Origin: Epithemia pelagica
Taxonomy: Eukaryota; Bacillariophyta; Bacillariophyceae; Surirellales; Surirellaceae
NCBI GenBank assembly: GCA_946965045.2
Contig: OX337239.1
Location: 2,480,001-2,544,000 of the forward strand
Direction: 5' to 3'
DNA: 64,000 nt
The notes beneath the pieces are model-generated. The model was not told where the DNA came from, did no database searches, and saw only the letters and a program-made list of their open reading frames with translations. Below are positions 38,204-48,475 of this stretch, piece by piece (the stretch's first letter is position 1; every line of letters starts with the position of its first letter). A program made the translations under genes and the position numbers.

Positions 38204-40327
38204 ATGGCTACTACTAGCTCCGTATCATCTTCTTCGTCCTCTCGTTGTCGAACCTGGCGGATCCAATTGGGTATCTTCCCTTCCGGTATTACGGAAGCAG
38301 AAGAACAAGTCCTGTGGAAGCAAGAGTGCATTCACTACCAACAGTTGTTGGAACAACATCCCTTTCCCACAAGTGATCAAGACGAGGAGGACGAGAACGA
38401 GGACAACAACCAGGACGGTACGGAGAAGGAAGACCCATTATGTCAACAACAACAAGAACAACAATCTCAAGCACCGTCGTTGGATCCCTTGACAGCCATG
38501 ATGATGGAAGAACAGACGAAACAAGAACGGTTGCAAGAATTGGATTTGCAATATCGCAAAGAACGAGCGGGACGACGACGACAACGGCACACAAAAGGAG
38601 GCAACAGCAGTGTGATTGTCGAATCCGAAGAGTACGATGAAGCAGCCGTCACCTTGCAAATTATTGACAAGGATTTGCAACGATTGCCGCCACCACCGTC
38701 ATCATCATCATCATCATCACAGCAAGCCGTTTCGAATGCCTCTCGAGTGGTCTTGTTGCGACAAGTCTTGTTTGTCTACCATTGCACCACGCATCCCACT
38801 CCTGGATATCGACAAGGAATGCATGAAATTGCTTCGCATTTGTTACACGCCCATGAATTGGAACATGAAACTACAGTCGATGTACCACACGAAACTGCTG
38901 CTGCTGCTGCTGCTCATACCTTTGCCTTGCTGTGTGCCATTTTGGATCCCTTGCAACCCGCCTTTGATGTGGGAGTAGTTGTGACAGCGAGCTCTCCAAC
39001 CACAGCTACAGAAAGCACTTCTTCCTCCACACTACCGAGTCCTTCTGTGACAACACCGACAAGCCCCACGTCTTCCACCACCAACACATCAGCGGCTCCT
39101 ACAATTGTAGAAAAGCAACCCTTGGTGGCCTTGGGACGTCGTGTCTTGCAATGGACGGGACGCTATCATCCCCATTTAATTCTGTGTGTGCAACAAAAGG
39201 TTCAAGTTCCACCACAATTGTATTTGACCAAATGGATTCGATTGTTGTATAGTCGTGAATTGGAAACGGCTCGCACCGCCGTGTTGCCCCTCTGGGATGC
39301 CTGGTTGGAATTGACCTTGGAACATGCGGCAGCACAACAACAACAACAACAACAATCCCCGATACGACCCAACAATTATTGGTTGTTGCATATATTGGAA
39401 GCAGCGGCAGTAGCTCGTCTGTTGTTGCATGCACCAGCCATTTTGCAATCAGACGATCCCTTGCATTATCTCATGAATGTTCCACCTCAATCCACACAAT
39501 CCCTCCATGCTTGGCAAACCGTGACACGAGAATTACTCCAAGGCAAGACGACCCTCAGTCACGTCATTGTTGCGGCTGCACCACCGCCACCACCACCCGT
39601 TTCGTCTCCCACGACAACGACCAGGATGGGCGCTCCATCGGTCGATAGTGCCACCTTGTGGAGTCATCCACTTTCTGCTCTTACCACCGCATCCTCCACG
39701 GTCCACTCCAACGCGGCTTTGCCGGCAACCGCACACCCGACGAATCCCCTGCTGGACTCGGCCACAAATCCCAACCACAATCCATTCTTGTCGTCCTTGT
39801 CTGCGGGATGGAAACAAACCTTGGAACAAGCCAAGACCAAAACCCAATCCTTGTCCAAACGAATTTATCAAGAATGGGAACAGGCAGCCACCGCGGCTCA
39901 TCCACCATCGACTACTACTGCTACTACTACTTCCAGTACTGCAGCGGATGCTTCCTCCTCCTCCCCGTACAACATGGTGTACCGAGACGATCCGAACCAC
40001 GGCGGTACCCCATTAAGCGACAACAACAACACTCGAACGAGCAACCACGAATTCCAGGTCGGTTCCCAACCCAACCACCACCAAGAATTTGTCACACACA
40101 ATTTGACCATTGTGCAATCCTTTTTGACGCATTTGGAACATGAACAACAAGTATCTATACCAGCTACGGTATGGCAAGCCATGGCGGATTTACAACAACA
40201 TGCCGTGGGAGGACCTCTCCCTAGTACGAATACAGCGATTCGTCGTCGTCGTCCGGACACGGATGGTCGTTCTCCTCCTCCGACGGTCGGTGATCCACAC
40301 ACTGCGAGCAGTTACCTGGATCATTGA
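38204..40327 (+). CDS. TBC-domain Rab GTPase-activating protein
   Basis: A 707-residue protein. The TBC domain spans about residues 15-400 with low-complexity inserts. It begins with RTWRIQLGIFPSG. The arginine finger lies in IIDKDLQR (IxxDxxR, residues 154-160). The glutamine finger lies in GYRQGMHE (residues 200-207). The final helices carry YLTKWIRLLYSRELETA, typical of the domain's end. Both catalytic fingers are present, so it should speed GTP hydrolysis by a Rab and regulate membrane traffic. The layout is closest to the TBC1D5 group. Inserts are rich in Ser (ATC repeats), Thr, Gln and Ala. The C-terminal 250 residues are Ser/Thr-rich with a possible amphipathic helix. Intronless; start at ATG 38204. 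Confidence 0.85.
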   Translation: MATTSSVSSSSSSRCRTWRIQLGIFPSGITEAEEQVLWKQECIHYQQLLEQHPFPTSDQDEEDENEDNNQDGTEKEDPLCQQQQEQQSQAPSLDPLTAMMMEEQTKQERLQELDLQYRKERAGRRRQRHTKGGNSSVIVESEEYDEAAVTLQIIDKDLQRLPPPPSSSSSSSQQAVSNASRVVLLRQVLFVYHCTTHPTPGYRQGMHEIASHLLHAHELEHETTVDVPHETAAAAAAHTFALLCAILDPLQPAFDVGVVVTASSPTTATESTSSSTLPSPSVTTPTSPTSSTTNTSAAPTIVEKQPLVALGRRVLQWTGRYHPHLILCVQQKVQVPPQLYLTKWIRLLYSRELETARTAVLPLWDAWLELTLEHAAAQQQQQQQSPIRPNNYWLLHILEAAAVARLLLHAPAILQSDDPLHYLMNVPPQSTQSLHAWQTVTRELLQGKTTLSHVIVAAAPPPPPPVSSPTTTTRMGAPSVDSATLWSHPLSALTTASSTVHSNAALPATAHPTNPLLDSATNPNHNPFLSSLSAGWKQTLEQAKTKTQSLSKRIYQEWEQAATAAHPPSTTTATTTSSTAADASSSSPYNMVYRDDPNHGGTPLSDNNNTRTSNHEFQVGSQPNHHQEFVTHNLTIVQSFLTHLEHEQQVSIPATVWQAMADLQQHAVGGPLPSTNTAIRRRRPDTDGRSPPPTVGDPHTASSYLDH

Positions 40328-40419
40328 CGCAACACCAGAATAAAAAATCAAGGAATACACGTGCTACTCCTATAAAGGTAGAACTAACCATGGCAAGTGT
40401 TCCGCAAGAATAAATGTAA

Positions 40420-40915
40420 GTATCATTACAGCACCATTTGTACATCTAGCGACTACTGTACTGCAAATCCAAATGTCACATATGGAAACAAGAGTCGGCA
40501 CATGTTTGTAGTCGTCCGATCATCCATCCCTTTACACTTTGGCCGTCATGGTGGGTGGGGAAACAGCGAGTGTCTTTTGGAAGCCAAACAATCTGCTTCT
40601 TTCGTATCCTCCGAAACCAGAGTTGGTGGTGGTGAAAGTGATGATAATGACAATTGCACTTTGGAAATAATGTCGGTGGTTCCATCCGCCTGGATGGAAG
40701 AAGGGACCGTGTGTTGGACCACGACGCGACCGACCCCTTCAATGCGTTCTTGTTCGGAGGGCACATGAGGTTTGTGATCCTCTTGACCCGAACGTCCGAC
40801 GACTCTTGCTGAGCGGCTAATAACCAACATTGGCCGTCACAATGAGCGTTTCTATTACAATGGCCCAGACGGCCGTACCGTGACATGGGCCTGTTCCAGG
40901 TCCTTCTCCGGTGAA
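40420..40915 (-). pseudogene. Decayed partial copy of the neighbouring PP2C gene
   Basis: The minus strand here matches parts of the ankyrin-PP2C gene at 41247-43709. The match includes DHKPHVPSEQERIE, VVVQHTVPSS and DGTTDIISKVQLS. It then jumps straight to the C-terminal block PPTLVSEDTKEADCLASK, so the segment encoding VSRAFGDF and the ACDGIWD motif is missing. Flanking 3' DNA is also shared (40420-40500 with 41165-41225). Frames differ from the parent and stops interrupt them. This is a truncated, rearranged tandem duplicate, not a working phosphatase. Confidence 0.8.
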
Positions 40916-41246
40916 ATCAAGAAGCAAGAAGGCATACTCGTACTCCTACGAGTCCGGCAAGACAAAAACAGCGTAGGCCGCATCCAGCTCAACGTTAACA
41001 AGAAGCGGAAGCAGTGCATCGGAAATCAATGCCACAACCACGTCTATTCAGAGGATCAAAGTCATCCCGGCCCCAAGACCATCGCCAGCGACCGGCCCGA
41101 GATGGAACCACCGAGACTATTTCCGAGGTCCAATTGTAGCCATGACAAGTGCTTCGTAAGACTACATGTATCATTACATCCCCATCTGTAAATTTAGCAA
41201 CTATCCTACTGCAATTCCACGGTTGTCGGATTATGCAATCATCCCT
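40916..41246. other. Gap with an inverted PP2C fragment and shared 3' flank
   Basis: At about 41097-41145 the plus strand reads a short piece of PP2C coding DNA, the DGTTEIISKVQLS region. The parent gene carries that sequence on the minus strand, so this is an inverted fragment. From 41165 the sequence is the parent's 3' flank, matched by the pseudogene's flank. A TACTCCTA word is at 40941-40948. Confidence 0.5.
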
Positions 41247-43709
41247 TTACACTTCGGCTGTTTTGGTGGGTGGGGAAAAGACCAATGTCTTGGCCGCCAA
41301 GCAATCGGCTTCGTCGTCGTCCACTTCTTCGGTATCCTTCGAAACCAGTGTTGGTGGTGCTGCTGGTGGTGACGAGGAGGATGACGAAACGGACAAGGGC
41401 GGTACCTCCATGGCGGCGGGAAAGGCCACCAAGATGACACTTAGATTGTCTCCAGAGTGCCAACACGCTTCGACCAAGGCATGTCCCGTTTGGGCCAACC
41501 AGGCAGTGTTGTTGCGCAACGTGTACAGTTGTCGTTGTTGCGCAGTCACGACAAACTCAGCCACTTGATGATTGGTTTGCACATCCCAAATCCCGTCACA
41601 GGCCAAGACCAAATAGGCATCGACACTTGGTTGTCGCCGGTGGATCGTCACATCGGGAGTACAAATTACGGCCGTTTCCATCGTCGTGGCATCCTCCTCT
41701 TCCTCCTTGTTCGGGTCCTGCTTGCCTGGGTGGTGTTGTTTATATTCAAAATCACCAAAGGCCCGCGAGACGCCCAGTTCTTCGTCGGCCGACAATTGGA
41801 CCTTGGAAATAATCTCGGTCGTTCCATCCTCCTGGTTGGAAGATGGGACCGTGTGTTGGACCACCACGAGACCGGCCCGTTCAATCCGTTCTTGTTCCGA
41901 GGGCACATGAGGTTTGTGATCCTCCGACAAGGCCTTGACCCGAATTTCCGACGACTCTTGTTGAACAAGAATGCACCGCGAATCACCCACATTGGCTGTC
42001 ACAATCAGTGTTTCCGTGACAATGGCCCAGACGGCCGTACATCCACCCGTAACATGAGCCTGTTCAAGGTCCTTCTCCAAGGCTGTGGCAGCGGCCTGAC
42101 AAACCTTGGTCCAGTAGACTTGGGAAGTTGTAGCAGGAGACGTTGTTTCGTTGCTCTCCTTTGCATTCGTTGTGGGTTCCTCTTGTGGTGGTGGCGGATC
42201 GACTACGACCGTGGTGGCAGCATGCGTCAAGGCATCCGGCAAGCGTTGGGCGACCAGGTGTGCGACGGATCCAGTATCGCCATGTCCATCGCAGACCAAA
42301 AAGAGCAATCCATGACAAAAGGGCAAGGGAGTACAGAGGACGGCATCTTCATTGTGGACCCGTTGTCCATCCAAATGGGCCGTCGTATACCACAGGTCCA
42401 AGGCGGGTGCCCGAGCGGTACTAGCAGAATTCGTGGGAGGAGCATGAGTCATTGGACTCGAGGTTGTTGGTGGGTGTGCCGTGGTTGTTGTTGCTGTTGT
42501 TGGTTTCTTTGTGTCGTGTTGTTTTTGGGAGGACAACAACTGATCCAATTGTTGTCGATTTCGCCGTGCTTTGGGATTGGGCGATGTCATGGCAGCGCCC
42601 CATGCCGTTCGGCCCGCCACATCGTAAAGGACCGGCGAACCAAAGGGATGTCGTAGTGGTTTGGTGTGTGTGGCCGGTCTCAAACTCGAACGCACCGTGG
42701 TGGACGCATCGTCGTCGTCGTGTGTTTCCTTTTGGCTTGGCATGTCGTTTGGGTCCTCCATGGTGGGTGTGGCTTGGTCCGTTTCGTGGTGTTGTTCTTG
42801 TGGTGAATCCGGTTGCAACAAGGCCTGTTCCTGTTGCTGCAAAAATTCCACCATGGCAATAGATCCATGGGTGGCGGCAATGTGCAGTGCCGTTTGTCCA
42901 TACAAATTCGTTTGGACCAAGAGATCTTGTGCAACGCCTTGTTCCACCGCGTAGTGCCACACGAGTTTGGCGGCATTGACTTGGTTCGCCACGGCCGTGG
43001 CTTGTAATGGTGTACAACCATCGGGACAGAGCGCTGCCAAATTCCAACTGCGTCCTTGCACCAAGAGATTGGGTTCGGAATAGTGGGTGGCGGTCAATCG
43101 TTGTTGGTTGATGCGCAAAATCGAGTGAATCTTTTCGACCCATTTGTCGGCAAAGGGTTTGGCGCCACTACTACTACAGTATTGAAAGAGCCGAGAGGCA
43201 TCCTTTTGAACCGCGGCATTGCGGAGCGGCATCAAGGCCGTGTCACGACTGGCTTCCAAAATGTGTTGCGACACCTCCCAATCCATTCCTCTCCATCCTT
43301 GGAACCGGTCGACGGAGGTTGCTTCGGTAGCTTCTTGTTGTGGTTGTTGGTGTTGGGATGGTCCAGGGGTGTGAGCAGTGGGACTCAAAGGGGAACTGCA
43401 GTCGTTGTCGTTTTCGTCTTGTTGTTGTGGCCCCGTGTTTCGACGACGAGGATTCCACTTGACTGGTGTCGGTGACAAGAAAATGGTGGTCATTTCTTCT
43501 CGACTGTTGGCGCGGCGACGGTTGGGCGAGGAGGAGCATCGTCCTTGGGCGGCAGCACCAGTACTACTAGGAGGACTGGCAGCAAAGTGTGGATCGGGAG
43601 CAATCCATTGCCACTCCTGTCCTGGTTCGTCGTCCTCCGTATCATTGTTGTAGTGTCGATCGGGTGCCAGCCATTGACCCAAACCGCGTTCCAACCATTG
43701 CGCTAACAT
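41247..43709 (-). CDS. Ankyrin-repeat PP2C-type protein phosphatase
   Basis: An 820-residue protein from ATG 43709. Residues 1-200 are a disordered Ser/Pro/Gln-rich region. Ankyrin-like repeats lie at about 225-290, including the YGQTALHIAATHG signature, with a further half repeat near 375. The PP2C domain spans about 440-790. Its metal-binding motifs are VCDGHGDTGSVA near 471, GGCTAVWAIVTETLIVTANVGDSR, the SEDHKPHVPSEQERI motif, LGVSRAFGDFEYK and LVLACDGIWDV. The key aspartates are present, so it should be an active Mg/Mn-dependent Ser/Thr phosphatase, with ankyrin repeats for partner binding. The substrate is unknown. A decayed partial copy lies next to its 3' end (40420-40915). Confidence 0.95.
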   Translation of the reverse strand: MLAQWLERGLGQWLAPDRHYNNDTEDDEPGQEWQWIAPDPHFAASPPSSTGAAAQGRCSSSPNRRRANSREEMTTIFLSPTPVKWNPRRRNTGPQQQDENDNDCSSPLSPTAHTPGPSQHQQPQQEATEATSVDRFQGWRGMDWEVSQHILEASRDTALMPLRNAAVQKDASRLFQYCSSSGAKPFADKWVEKIHSILRINQQRLTATHYSEPNLLVQGRSWNLAALCPDGCTPLQATAVANQVNAAKLVWHYAVEQGVAQDLLVQTNLYGQTALHIAATHGSIAMVEFLQQQEQALLQPDSPQEQHHETDQATPTMEDPNDMPSQKETHDDDDASTTVRSSLRPATHTKPLRHPFGSPVLYDVAGRTAWGAAMTSPNPKARRNRQQLDQLLSSQKQHDTKKPTTATTTTAHPPTTSSPMTHAPPTNSASTARAPALDLWYTTAHLDGQRVHNEDAVLCTPLPFCHGLLFLVCDGHGDTGSVAHLVAQRLPDALTHAATTVVVDPPPPQEEPTTNAKESNETTSPATTSQVYWTKVCQAAATALEKDLEQAHVTGGCTAVWAIVTETLIVTANVGDSRCILVQQESSEIRVKALSEDHKPHVPSEQERIERAGLVVVQHTVPSSNQEDGTTEIISKVQLSADEELGVSRAFGDFEYKQHHPGKQDPNKEEEEDATTMETAVICTPDVTIHRRQPSVDAYLVLACDGIWDVQTNHQVAEFVVTAQQRQLYTLRNNTAWLAQTGHALVEACWHSGDNLSVILVAFPAAMEVPPLSVSSSSSSPPAAPPTLVSKDTEEVDDDEADCLAAKTLVFSPPTKTAEV

Positions 43710-44276
43710 GATGATAGAAGGAGAATGATGATAATGCTTGTGGTGGTACTTGTGTGAATGGTCTTCCCTCTTCTTTCTTCTCTCGCCTCTTGTCTACTTT
43801 TGATGGTTTCTCTTCAGAAACTTCTTCTCGTGTCAAAAGGCTGCGTTGTGTCACACAGCAACCATCAATCGCGGTTGCCCCAACGGTTCGTAACCAAAGA
43901 ATCCGTTGCACGCTCGCCATAGCTCGTGCCGGCGCAGATCCCGAGCCGACCGACCGACACGGTTCAGCGAGCGACTGGGACACCCGAAGGACAAGAGGAG
44001 GACGCGTTCGCTCGCTCGTTTTTTCCAAAAAAAACACAACACTCCCAGATTCTGTTCAACTCTTGGATGGAGCAATGGATGCCAAGAGCGGGAGAGGAGG
44101 AGGAGCATGATCGACAGTGACGCCGCTTGTCTTGGAACAACAACGTCATTCCACAAGCGAACGACTTTGAAAGACTAGGAGATTCTCTTCTTTGATTTGG
44201 ATCTAGACGTGCAGACGTGTTGCCAAAGCATTAGAACCGACCCTAGGGCACCACAACTGCCGGAACCATCATCCTC
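43710..44276. promoter_or_regulatory. Divergent promoter region between PP2C and hydrolase genes
   Basis: 567 bp separate the ATG of the minus-strand phosphatase from the ATG of the plus-strand hydrolase, so both promoters lie here. Frames of 60-130 codons exist on both strands but have no family similarity. Confidence 0.5.
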
Positions 44277-46163
44277 ATGTGTACACCAGTAGGAGTGGCG
44301 TCGGAAGAGCCAGAGCCATCCTGGAACAAAAACAAGGGGCGTGACACTTCCACCAACACGGACAAGGGGGAGAACGAACCGCTCTGCCACAATGACCAAC
44401 GAAAGAGGGAACCAACAAGAACGAATGCTGTTTCTACCAAAACTGCCACAACTGCCACCACCCAGGACAACGACAAGGCTCCCTCGGGCCTGTCGGCAGC
44501 GGCGGGCTTTACGAGCCGTTGGATCTTGTATTTGAGGGACGCCCTTTGTTTGGGGGCCTTTGTCCTGGTCTTGGTACCAGGCTTTGTTCGGTTTGCCTGG
44601 TATTACTTTGTCACGGCTCGGGGCACCTCACGTCGCTATGGCACCGAGTCTCATCGACAATCGGTCGATGTCTATTACGATTGTTCGTCTTCTTCTTCTT
44701 CTTCTTCTTCTTCTTTGTGTGGCCGTTCAAACCATTCCGAGCATAAAGTGTCGTGGTGGTGGTGGTGGTCGAGTCGTCACCCGACACGAACCGACAACGA
44801 CCAGGACGAAAAAGATGATACCTCGCAACACTCGACGACGTCGTGTTCCGACTCGACCGATTCGTTCCAGTCTCATTCCGAGACTACTGCTCCTTCTCCT
44901 ATTCGTCATGGTCGTCCCGTGGTACTCTTTTTTCCCGGTGGTGCTTGGATGATTGGTCACAAAATGTGGGCCGCCTTGACGGCACGGGTCTTGACGCAGT
45001 TTGGGATTGTCACCGTGGTGGCCGATTATCGCAATCATCCCTTTTGGCTCTTTGGATCCAGTCGACAACGAGTTCCACAAATTCCCGACATGGTCGACGA
45101 TGTCTCCCGGGCCATGGAATGGACCGTGACTCATGTGGCAGAATTTGGAGGAGATCCCCACCGCATGGTTGTGGTGGGACAATCGGCCGGGGGACATTTG
45201 CTCACCACGGCACTCTTGCATCAAGCCATGGCAGTCCAGAAGCAACAACAAGAACGAGAACAGCAACATCCACAAGAAGAGTCATCCGGTTCCCAACCAG
45301 AACTGCTACAACCACTACCCGGCGATTCCTCCTCCTCCTCCTCTGGTCCGGACGACTCGTCTTCTCCTCCTGGTGGTACGACTCGTAGTACTAGTACTAC
45401 CACAAGAACAACATGGCGTCCCACAGATCTTTGTGGAATAATTTCCGTTTCGGCACCCTACCATTTTGCCATTATGGAACAAACCTTTGGTCGTCATGGA
45501 TTGGATCCATCCGTCTTGCAAGCCATGTTTCAACGTCATGCCGTGGAAGCGTACGATCCCCTCCTACTGGTGCAACGACACTCACAACACTCACAATCAC
45601 AACGACAATCACAACGACAACAATCACGACAACAATCACGACAAGACGGATTGTCGTTGCCACCCATTCAACTCTGGCACGGGGCGCAAGATGCCACGGT
45701 CCCCTGGCAATCGGCACAACTCTTTGCCCAAGCCTTGCAGCAACAACAACAACAACCAGCATTGGACACGGCCGTCGAGTTTTGTTTGTATCCGGAATGG
45801 ACCCATACCGATGCCATTTTGGAAGGACCACTCAGTGGGTGTCATGACTTTCATCGAGACTTGGTTCAGTGTGTACAACGCTGGACCAGAAAGAAACACA
45901 AGAGTCCATCCACCATTCACCAGCAGCACCAGGATAACGACAACGACAACGACGACACGAACAACAACAGCAACAACAACAAGAAAAGTCGAGGAAACGA
46001 GGGACATGCCATACTACAAGACGACGACGGGGACACTAAGGAACAAGAGTATGATGATGAGAACGACACAGTGTTGCAGTGGGACGACAATCATTTCATT
46101 CTCAAACCCATGTGGTGTCCACGGACATTGGCCAAGCTGGCTCGTTTCTTGATTCCCTTTTAA
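44277..46163 (+). CDS. Alpha/beta hydrolase, isoprenylcysteine methylesterase-like
   Basis: A 628-residue protein from ATG 44277. A membrane segment lies at about 81-105 after a charged N-terminus. The alpha/beta-hydrolase domain has an HGG-like oxyanion motif (PGGAWMIGH, near 220), VADYRNHPFW, the nucleophile elbow VVGQSAGGHLL (Ser near 303), the acid in HGAQDATVPW (Asp near 468) and the histidine in WTHTDAILEGP (near 509). Together these fit prenylcysteine alpha-carboxyl methylesterases (ICME), which remove the methyl ester from farnesylated proteins at the ER. Inserts rich in Ser and Gln lengthen it compared with the usual 400-430 residues. The tail is Asp/Asn/Lys-rich. The substrate assignment is by family, not proven. 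Confidence 0.85.
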   Translation: MCTPVGVASEEPEPSWNKNKGRDTSTNTDKGENEPLCHNDQRKREPTRTNAVSTKTATTATTQDNDKAPSGLSAAAGFTSRWILYLRDALCLGAFVLVLVPGFVRFAWYYFVTARGTSRRYGTESHRQSVDVYYDCSSSSSSSSSSLCGRSNHSEHKVSWWWWWSSRHPTRTDNDQDEKDDTSQHSTTSCSDSTDSFQSHSETTAPSPIRHGRPVVLFFPGGAWMIGHKMWAALTARVLTQFGIVTVVADYRNHPFWLFGSSRQRVPQIPDMVDDVSRAMEWTVTHVAEFGGDPHRMVVVGQSAGGHLLTTALLHQAMAVQKQQQEREQQHPQEESSGSQPELLQPLPGDSSSSSSGPDDSSSPPGGTTRSTSTTTRTTWRPTDLCGIISVSAPYHFAIMEQTFGRHGLDPSVLQAMFQRHAVEAYDPLLLVQRHSQHSQSQRQSQRQQSRQQSRQDGLSLPPIQLWHGAQDATVPWQSAQLFAQALQQQQQQPALDTAVEFCLYPEWTHTDAILEGPLSGCHDFHRDLVQCVQRWTRKKHKSPSTIHQQHQDNDNDNDDTNNNSNNNKKSRGNEGHAILQDDDGDTKEQEYDDENDTVLQWDDNHFILKPMWCPRTLAKLARFLIPF

Positions 46164-46878
46164 AAGCAACAACAACAACAACAGCAGCAGAAAGAATTGC
46201 TAAAAAGCCATGTCAAGCATCATGGCGTTTGGTGAATGTTCTAGAATGTGGCAAGTGGTTCGGCAACCCGAGGGTCAGGCAAATGATCCTGTTCTACTAG
46301 GCAGAACTTGGAACAAGAGTTTGGGAGGAGGACAAACGCCGGTTGCCATGTAAATGTGATGTGTGTGTTTCCATGTATGTGTACCTACCTAGAGGTAGTG
46401 TGTTGGATGATGATGTATCAACGAATGACATTCAGTGTTAAAGTAAAGCAGGTTATGGTAACACTTGTTTTTCATGGATGTGTGACTCCCTTGCGATACA
46501 ATCGTTGACCAAGGACGATCATCGCACGGCAGGAATGGGTTACCCAATAGCTACGCTTCGAATCGCCGCCAGGCGCTGTTCTAGTTGGGCGTTGAATGCC
46601 TACAATCTAATATGGGTACTCCTAGTAGGAGTAAGTCGTTCCATCAACTACCTACTCGAGACCGTTTGCAACCGAGCATTGAGGTCTACACGGACACGAA
46701 TGGATCCACAAACTCTACAAAGTAACATGATTCAAATATTGTTCTATTCACTGTTGTACACAAACCTCCCGTTTCGTTCTGTCATATCCCCGTATATCCT
46801 CTTGCGTTCGCCTCTGGTCTGTTCCACTGCCCGACAGACAGTAGAGGTGCAGTTGCGTCGTGTTGTTCGGATTGACGG
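46164..46878. other. Convergent gap
   Basis: 715 bp between two stops that face each other. It contains a TACTCCTA inverted pair at 46617-46633. No frame with family similarity was found. Confidence 0.4.
46617..46633. repeat. Palindrome TACTCCTAGTAGGAGTA
   Basis: A perfect 17-bp palindrome made of TACTCCTA and its reverse complement around one G. It lies in the gap between the hydrolase and aspartic-protease genes. Confidence 0.65.
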
Positions 46879-48021
46879 TTACTCGAACCAGAGTTGATTG
46901 ACTTTGGGTTGGAGCAACATGCTGGGTCGACGCATGAGAATATTCAATCCCAACACAGCCGTGGGAATATCTTCCGGATTCACCCCAGCACTATTGGATG
47001 ACGACGTCGTCATCATGGTTTTGAGGGCCGTCAAGCCGGGCACATTGCCGACATACCAATCGGAGGTTCCAAAATCGACACTCTCTCCGGCAGTTTGACC
47101 GCTAATTTGAACTGATGCGGGATCGGCCGATTGAATCAAATCGAGCGGCCGACCATTCTCACCCGCTACAGTGAGTTTTTCTCCCAACATGGCATTGGGT
47201 TGGGCCTTGGGTGTGACACTGGCCCGTTGGGCCGCATCGGTACTGAGAATGGAAATGGGCGATCCGGTATCGAGCAAGGCCGTCATGGGGACTCCATTGA
47301 CTGTGATTTTGACCAAGGGCGATTGGGTCGTGGACAAGCGGAGTAGAGGCACACGGGTGCGGCCCGCCACCAAGCGCGACGGCATGCGGCTGCCACCCAC
47401 AAAGGTAATGGTCGGCGATCGTGTCACTTGACCGCTGGCTGGATTGACAATGCCCCAGCCAAAATCGATACCATCAAAGGCTTGTAAAAAGGCCATGCTC
47501 AAGGTTCCTGCCGTCGAGGGATTGGAAACTGGCAAGGTGGACGCCGTCAAGTCGGTCATGAAAATTGGAACTTGTCCATCCAATTGCGTATCTCCCAACA
47601 TGTACGTGGCCGTTGTGGCAGAGCCTGCACCACCTCCAATCGTGGGCATGGCCGTTCCCACCGAAGATAATTCCAAGGCGGACACAATGGGTTGGGCAAT
47701 GGTATTGGCATTCGTGGCCGTGGCCAGAACAAAATCCAAACTCACACCGGCCTTGCCTTGTTGTCGTTGATTGGCCGTGGCCAAGTTCGGAAAGCGGAGT
47801 GCCAAACACGCATAGGCGCCCACATATTTGAGCGGCGCCGTCACTTGCAAGCTTTCGCTTCCATCCACGGTTTCGGACGAAATATTGTCCTTTGCCGCCG
47901 GAGACGACGACGACGACAGGGCCGTCGTGGTACCGGTGGTTCCGAATGGAGAAGTGGCGTGAACAAATCCAAAGGTTGGAATTGCACCCGTCAAAAACAA
48001 GAGGGTGTGGATAAGCTTCAT
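46879..48021 (-). CDS. Retropepsin-like aspartic protease, probably plastid or secretory
   Basis: A 380-residue protein from ATG 48021. Residues 1-22 form a signal peptide. GFVHATSPF nearby resembles a plastid-type cleavage site but is not a clear ASAFAP motif. The core has the catalytic motif ALLDTGSPISILS near residue 246 (DTG), preceded by VKITVNGVPMT, as in retropepsin-like cellular aspartic proteases. A second flap-like region follows. The family cleaves proteins as dimers with one DTG per subunit; here only one DTG is visible. Upstream is a Gly/Ser/Thr-rich domain of about 150 residues that I do not recognise. This host gene is not linked to the retroelement at the left edge. Intronless. 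Confidence 0.7.
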   Translation of the reverse strand: MKLIHTLLFLTGAIPTFGFVHATSPFGTTGTTTALSSSSSPAAKDNISSETVDGSESLQVTAPLKYVGAYACLALRFPNLATANQRQQGKAGVSLDFVLATATNANTIAQPIVSALELSSVGTAMPTIGGGAGSATTATYMLGDTQLDGQVPIFMTDLTASTLPVSNPSTAGTLSMAFLQAFDGIDFGWGIVNPASGQVTRSPTITFVGGSRMPSRLVAGRTRVPLLRLSTTQSPLVKITVNGVPMTALLDTGSPISILSTDAAQRASVTPKAQPNAMLGEKLTVAGENGRPLDLIQSADPASVQISGQTAGESVDFGTSDWYVGNVPGLTALKTMMTTSSSNSAGVNPEDIPTAVLGLNILMRRPSMLLQPKVNQLWFE

Positions 48022-48475
48022 GGTTCCTTCCTGCTGCTCTCTGGAGTAGTATGGAGCGGCGAATCAAAGACGTGGTATTATAGACTTGACACCCTTTCAC
48101 AACAAAGTTTAATGATACAAAGATGCAGACCACGCAAAGATCTTTTTGACCGGTGACGGGATGAGTCAGTCATGGATCATTTCGTGGATTCCGTGACTCA
48201 GTGTTCGCAGCGGGATGGAACGGACACCTTAGGATAACATGCTTTAGTAATACGGATACGACCGCTAGAGATTGGTCTGTGTCTGCTGACCTGCTTCCGT
48301 TTCGATGGACTGTGAATCTTTTGCAAGGTTCCTGCCGTGATGAGGCATCAGCGGATGATGAGACATTGTTTTGTGTCCAATCACAGAACGAATCTCAAAA
48401 CTCAACAACAACACTGGAAGAATTGTTTTGGATACGCCGTCTCAATATTTCTTTCCTATTGGAATACGCGAGAGA
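48022..48475. other. Gap upstream of the aspartic protease gene
   Basis: 454 bp. It holds the promoter of the minus-strand protease gene and the 3' end of the minus-strand glycosyltransferase-like gene. No gene or clear repeat is seen. Confidence 0.4.

Noticed and set aside
40880-41191. 103-codon plus-strand frame with basic segment
   Set aside because: Lies in the rearranged PP2C flank and includes an inverted PP2C fragment, so it is debris.
46879-48021. Retroviral-type protease as a mobile-element remnant
   Set aside because: The gene has a signal peptide and a separate N-terminal domain, and lies far from the retroelement; it looks like a host gene.
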